This document shows, one piece after another, positions 5,255 through 7,877 of a DNA stretch of 7,877 nucleotides. How positions within the stretch are numbered: position 1 is the first letter of the stretch; each line of letters begins with the position of its first letter. Source of the stretch: an uncultured Eubacteriales bacterium (lineage in GTDB: Bacteria; Bacillota; Clostridia; Christensenellales; CAG-917); contig URNP01000044.1 of NCBI GenBank assembly GCA_900549225.1, positions 1-7,877 of the forward strand, written 5' to 3'. The position numbers were made by a program, and so were the translations under genes. The notes beneath the pieces were generated by a model. That model saw only the letters and a list, made by a program, of their open reading frames with translations. It was not told the DNA's origin and did no database searches.

Positions 5255-6972
5255 AGCGCCGCATCCTCTTCGAAAAGGTCGAGAATCACGTCAAACTCCG
5301 TCGTGAAGCCCTCGATAGGCTCTTTTGCGAGTTCAATCGTGCCCCCGTGCATTGTGACGATTTTTTTGCACACGGCAAGCCCTAATCCCGATCCTTGTTT
5401 GTTGCGGGATTTCTCGCCCACAACGAACGCCTCGAATACGTCCGCTTTGGATTCCTCGTTTATGCCCGGGCCGTTGTCGGCAAGAGATATTTTGACTTTG
5501 TCGCCCTCTCTTTGCACACTGAAACGCAACGTCGAGCCTTGCGGAGTATACTTGAAGAAATTGCCGGTGAGGTTTTCGAACACTCGCAAAAGTTGTCCTT
5601 TGTCAACGTTGCAAACCAGCCTTTCTTCGCATATCTGCGCGTCGAGTACGTAGCCTTGAATCTCGAATTCGTCGTATATGTCGGCAAGGAAAGTTCTTGC
5701 AAGTTCTGCAACATCGCACGGCTTTTTGTCGAGCGCGAAATCGGGGTGTTCGAGTTTGTTGTACTCATAAAACTGATTTATCAAATCCGCCATCTGATCG
5801 GATTTGGTGAGAATTATCTGCAAATACTTTTGCTTGTCCTCGTCGCTCACGAGTCCGTCTTTTATCGCTTTCGTGAAACCCTGAATTATGGTGACGGGCG
5901 TTTTGAGATCATGCGAAAGTCCTGCAAGCATGCGCTGTTTGTCGCCTTCGAGCATAAGCCGTTGCTCCTCGCTCGCATCGAGAATATCGACCATTTCGTT
6001 GAAACTGTCGTAGAGATGCTCGAATTCCTTCGATCCTTTGTAGTCAAGGTGATTATGCTTCTCTTGCGTCGGGAAGGTGGTCATTGCCTGCGAAAGCGTT
6101 GCGAGCGGTTTTTGAACGTGCTTGTTGATATAGCGAATATAAAACACCATAACCGTTGCAAACAGCGCAAGTATACACAACGCCACCACGATGACGAACA
6201 GATAAGTTACGGCGCTGTTGTCTCGTTTTTCGGCGTTGAAAATCGCATAGTAATCTTCACCGTCCGCACCCTCGAATGAAAACTTGAAAAGCGTTTGCTC
6301 GCCGTGGGTTGCGTTGTAAGTGAGATACTCGTATTCCTTTTGCGTGAACGACGTTCTCGTCGTCGAAATGGACGAAGAAACGATATTGTAAACGTCCTCG
6401 TCGCTCTTGCTTAAAAGATAATAACGCTCTTGAGGGTTGCCCTTACTGTCGCGGTAACTTATGGTGATGAGATAGTTGTATTTGTTGGTCGTAAGTTTGA
6501 AATTGTGCACGGCGCGCGTTTCTGACACGTTGTAGCGCGCGATGCAATCGAGTTCGCCGAGCGTATATTCGTTTTTCTGCGCAAGGGTCGAATAGACGAC
6601 TTCACCGCTTGAAGAAACCACTTCAAACCAGCCGCTATCGCCGAGTATTTTGCTTGCGGGAATCTTTGAATAATTGCCGCTTTCAAGTTGAGATTTGTAG
6701 TCGGGAATATCCTTTTGTCTGACGTTTATGCCGTCTTTTGAAAAAGCCCAATTTGCCAACACGAATATGAGAATAACGCCAAAAATGATGATGAGCGAGA
6801 AGGATACGAAACTGCGAATAAGCAACGCAAGGAAACTTGCGTTGTCAATGCGAGGGTGATTTTTGCGATTTTCGTGCCTCGTCTTTTTGTTGCGATTATC
6901 GTCCGAATCGACACTTGAAGCATCGTTTTGCGCCGTATAATCGTCGGGTTGTGCAAAGTTATTGTTTTTCAA
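5251..6972 (-). CDS. Membrane sensor histidine kinase of a two-component system
   Basis: This 573-residue protein senses an extracellular signal and phosphorylates the response regulator encoded just upstream. Order of parts: a charged, probably disordered cytoplasmic tail (1-47); membrane helix 1 (about 52-76); an extracytoplasmic domain (about 78-254) with no motif I recognise; membrane helix 2 (about 256-280); a HAMP linker (about 281-335); a HisKA domain with LSHDLKTP (352-359) and phospho-acceptor H354; and an HATPase_c domain with the N box around ENLTGNFFKYTP (466-477), G1 box DNGPG (499-503) and G2 box GSGLGL (527-532). The start is TTG at 6972. An in-frame TAA lies 18 nt upstream of it and no ATG occurs in the first 270 residues. 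The best Shine-Dalgarno-like match (AGAGGG) is 13 nt away, so initiation probably relies on ribosomes ending the regulator gene, which overlaps by 14 nt. The ligand is unknown. Confidence 0.93.
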   Translation of the reverse strand: MKNNNFAQPDDYTAQNDASSVDSDDNRNKKTRHENRKNHPRIDNASFLALLIRSFVSFSLIIIFGVILIFVLANWAFSKDGINVRQKDIPDYKSQLESGNYSKIPASKILGDSGWFEVVSSSGEVVYSTLAQKNEYTLGELDCIARYNVSETRAVHNFKLTTNKYNYLITISYRDSKGNPQERYYLLSKSDEDVYNIVSSSISTTRTSFTQKEYEYLTYNATHGEQTLFKFSFEGADGEDYYAIFNAEKRDNSAVTYLFVIVVALCILALFATVMVFYIRYINKHVQKPLATLSQAMTTFPTQEKHNHLDYKGSKEFEHLYDSFNEMVDILDASEEQRLMLEGDKQRMLAGLSHDLKTPVTIIQGFTKAIKDGLVSDEDKQKYLQIILTKSDQMADLINQFYEYNKLEHPDFALDKKPCDVAELARTFLADIYDEFEIQGYVLDAQICEERLVCNVDKGQLLRVFENLTGNFFKYTPQGSTLRFSVQREGDKVKISLADNGPGINEESKADVFEAFVVGEKSRNKQGSGLGLAVCKKIVTMHGGTIELAKEPIEGFTTEFDVILDLFEEDAAL

Positions 6973-7654
6973 CCTTGTATCCGAGCCCTCTTAGCGTTTT
7001 GATGTAACGAGGATTTTTTGGATCGTCCTCGATCTTGTCGCGAAGATTTGAAATGTGCACCATCATGGTGTTGTCGTCGTTTGCGTAGTAGTCGCCGTTG
7101 ACCTCTTCGTATATCTGCATTTTGGTGAAAACTCTGCCGGGCGACTTCATAAGCATAAGCAGAATTTTGTATTCCGTTGCGGTTAGATTGACGGGTACGC
7201 CTCTCTTTTCGAGAGTGAGCATATTGGTGTCGAGAGTGAGTTCTCCGATGGTGATTTTGCCGTCGCCGTCCTCTTGCGCATTGCCGAGTTTGTAGAAGCG
7301 GCGAAGGTTTGCGTTGATGCGTGCAACGAGTTCGAGCGGGTTGAACGGCTTGACCATATAATCGTCCGCACCGAGATTCAATCCAAGAATCTTGTCGCTG
7401 TCGAGTTGCGCCGCAGACAAGATGATTATGGGAATATTGCTCTTTTTGCGAACGTACTTGGTGAGTTCGTAACCGTTCATTCTGGGCATCATTATATCAA
7501 CGAGCGCAAGGTCGATTCTTTCCTTGTCGAAAATCTCCGTCGCTTCCACGCCGTCCTTTGCCCAAAAGGTGTTAAATCCTTCGTTTTCGAGATAGAGTTT
7601 GAGCAGTTTGACTATGTCCTCGTCGTCCTCTGCAAGCAAAATGTTGAAACTCAT
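6959..7654 (-). CDS. OmpR/PhoB-family response regulator
   Basis: This 231-residue DNA-binding protein is the partner of the downstream histidine kinase. The receiver domain (about 3-118) has the acidic pair D10/D11, phospho-acceptor D53 in LVDIMMPRMNG (51-61), S80 in place of the usual Thr/Ser switch residue, and K102 in VKPF (101-104). The C-terminal winged-helix domain (about 132-229) shows the family pattern, including LTATEYKILLML, DNTMMVHISNLRDKIE and IKTLRGLGYKVE. I chose the ATG at 7654 because GAGG lies 6 nt upstream. An in-frame ATG at 7666 has no ribosome binding site and would add only MRCT. It is the first gene of the operon, 20-odd nt from the predicted transcription start. The target genes are unknown; the co-transcribed ispE is in its own operon, so autoregulation would also affect ispE. 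Confidence 0.95.
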   Translation of the reverse strand: MSFNILLAEDDEDIVKLLKLYLENEGFNTFWAKDGVEATEIFDKERIDLALVDIMMPRMNGYELTKYVRKKSNIPIIILSAAQLDSDKILGLNLGADDYMVKPFNPLELVARINANLRRFYKLGNAQEDGDGKITIGELTLDTNMLTLEKRGVPVNLTATEYKILLMLMKSPGRVFTKMQIYEEVNGDYYANDDNTMMVHISNLRDKIEDDPKNPRYIKTLRGLGYKVEKQ

Positions 7655-7660
7655 CGTGCA

Positions 7661-7664
7661 CCTC
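7661..7664 (-). promoter_or_regulatory. Response-regulator ribosome binding site (decides the start)
   Basis: GAGG on the minus strand lies 6 nt before the ATG at 7654. It is itself inside the first codons that would be used from the alternative ATG at 7666, which has only an A/T run upstream. Confidence 0.7.
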
Positions 7665-7682
7665 ATATATATTTATGAATAA

Positions 7683-7710
7683 ATTATAACATAGATAAAA
7701 TGATTTTCAA
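7683..7710 (-). promoter_or_regulatory. Promoter of the two-component/ispE operon, extended -10
   Basis: The minus strand has a perfect TATAAT (7683-7688) preceded by TGT, and TTGAAA (7705-7710) as a five-of-six -35 box, with a 16-bp spacer. Transcription should start around 7675-7677, giving a short leader of about 22 nt to the ATG at 7654. The near-consensus match suggests steady expression. The surrounding sequence is AT-rich on both sides. Confidence 0.8.
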
Positions 7711-7740
7711 CTTAAAAATATATAAAGAAAAGATGAATAC

Positions 7741-7877
7741 CTCTGTAACGGCAGTGTGCATTGTTTTTTCTCTACAACGGGTGAGGGGCGTGTACTCTAA
7801 ATGCAATTTCCCCTTTCCTCATGTGTTTTGACTTCGGCGTTTGCGCAATGCAATCCGCCTCGTTCGCTTTGGCTACA
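7741..7877. other. Upstream segment at window edge, no convincing gene
   Basis: This 137-bp stretch is clearly richer in GC than the adjacent promoter region. On the minus strand one frame is open from the window edge to a TAG at 7772-7774 (34 codons), so it could be the tail of an upstream gene. On the plus strand an ATG at 7801 opens a frame that runs off the edge. Neither has a recognisable family motif, and the plus-strand frame has no obvious ribosome binding site. TTGCGCAA (7841-7848) is a short perfect palindrome. With opposing open frames and no family signal I leave it uncalled; it may be a repeat element. Confidence 0.35.

Noticed and set aside
5395..6279. 294-codon plus-strand open frame opposite the histidine kinase
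   Set aside because: It is antisense to the HAMP, HisKA and ATPase parts of a well-supported kinase and its translation shows no family signature.
7655..7666. Upstream ATG start adding MRCT to the response regulator
   Set aside because: Only an A/T run precedes it, and the GAGG for the ATG at 7654 lies within these codons.
1..7877. GTGTAC at 8-13 and 7790-7795 and GCGCAAT at 59-65 and 7843-7849 as matching ends of a mobile element
   Set aside because: The shared words are only 6-7 bases with different surroundings, and no transposase or integrase lies between them.

Overview
This window looks like ordinary chromosomal housekeeping and accessory metabolism from a member of the Bacillota, most likely an uncultured Clostridia-type gut anaerobe. 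The reasons are the paired GlgC/GlgD form of ADP-glucose pyrophosphorylase, strong AAGGAGG-type ribosome binding sites, extended -10 promoters of sigma-A type, and an MEP-pathway isoprenoid gene. The genus cannot be named from the sequence alone.

All six recognisable genes lie on the minus strand, so the window reads right to left. At the right edge (7741-7877) is about 137 bp with no convincing gene. It is followed by a good extended -10 promoter (7683-7710) and a tightly packed three-gene operon: an OmpR/PhoB-type response regulator (6959-7654), a membrane sensor histidine kinase (5251-6972, 14-nt overlap) and an IspE-like GHMP kinase (4478-5254, ATGA overlap). A very AT-rich spacer of 189 bp (4289-4477) has no clear terminator but carries a second promoter (4349-4377). 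This promoter drives a compact glycogen operon: glgB (2396-4288), glgC (1199-2395) and glgD (70-1185). The left edge (1-69) holds a short, more GC-rich stretch with a small inverted repeat and no gene.

GlgC, supported by the catalytically degenerate GlgD, makes ADP-glucose from glucose-1-phosphate and ATP. GlgB puts alpha-1,6 branches into the growing glucan. Glycogen synthase (glgA) and phosphorylase (glgP), which complete the pathway, are not in the window and may lie beyond the left edge. The two-component system senses an unknown signal through a roughly 177-residue extracytoplasmic domain; its co-transcription with ispE hints at, but does not prove, a link to envelope or isoprenoid supply.

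I found no undescribed system, mobile element, CRISPR array or RNA gene. The points most worth a second look are the unusual active-site sequence of the IspE-like kinase, an alternating CG tract inside the glgB promoter spacer, the A/T-tract region upstream of it, and the two edge segments, which could be dispersed repeats.
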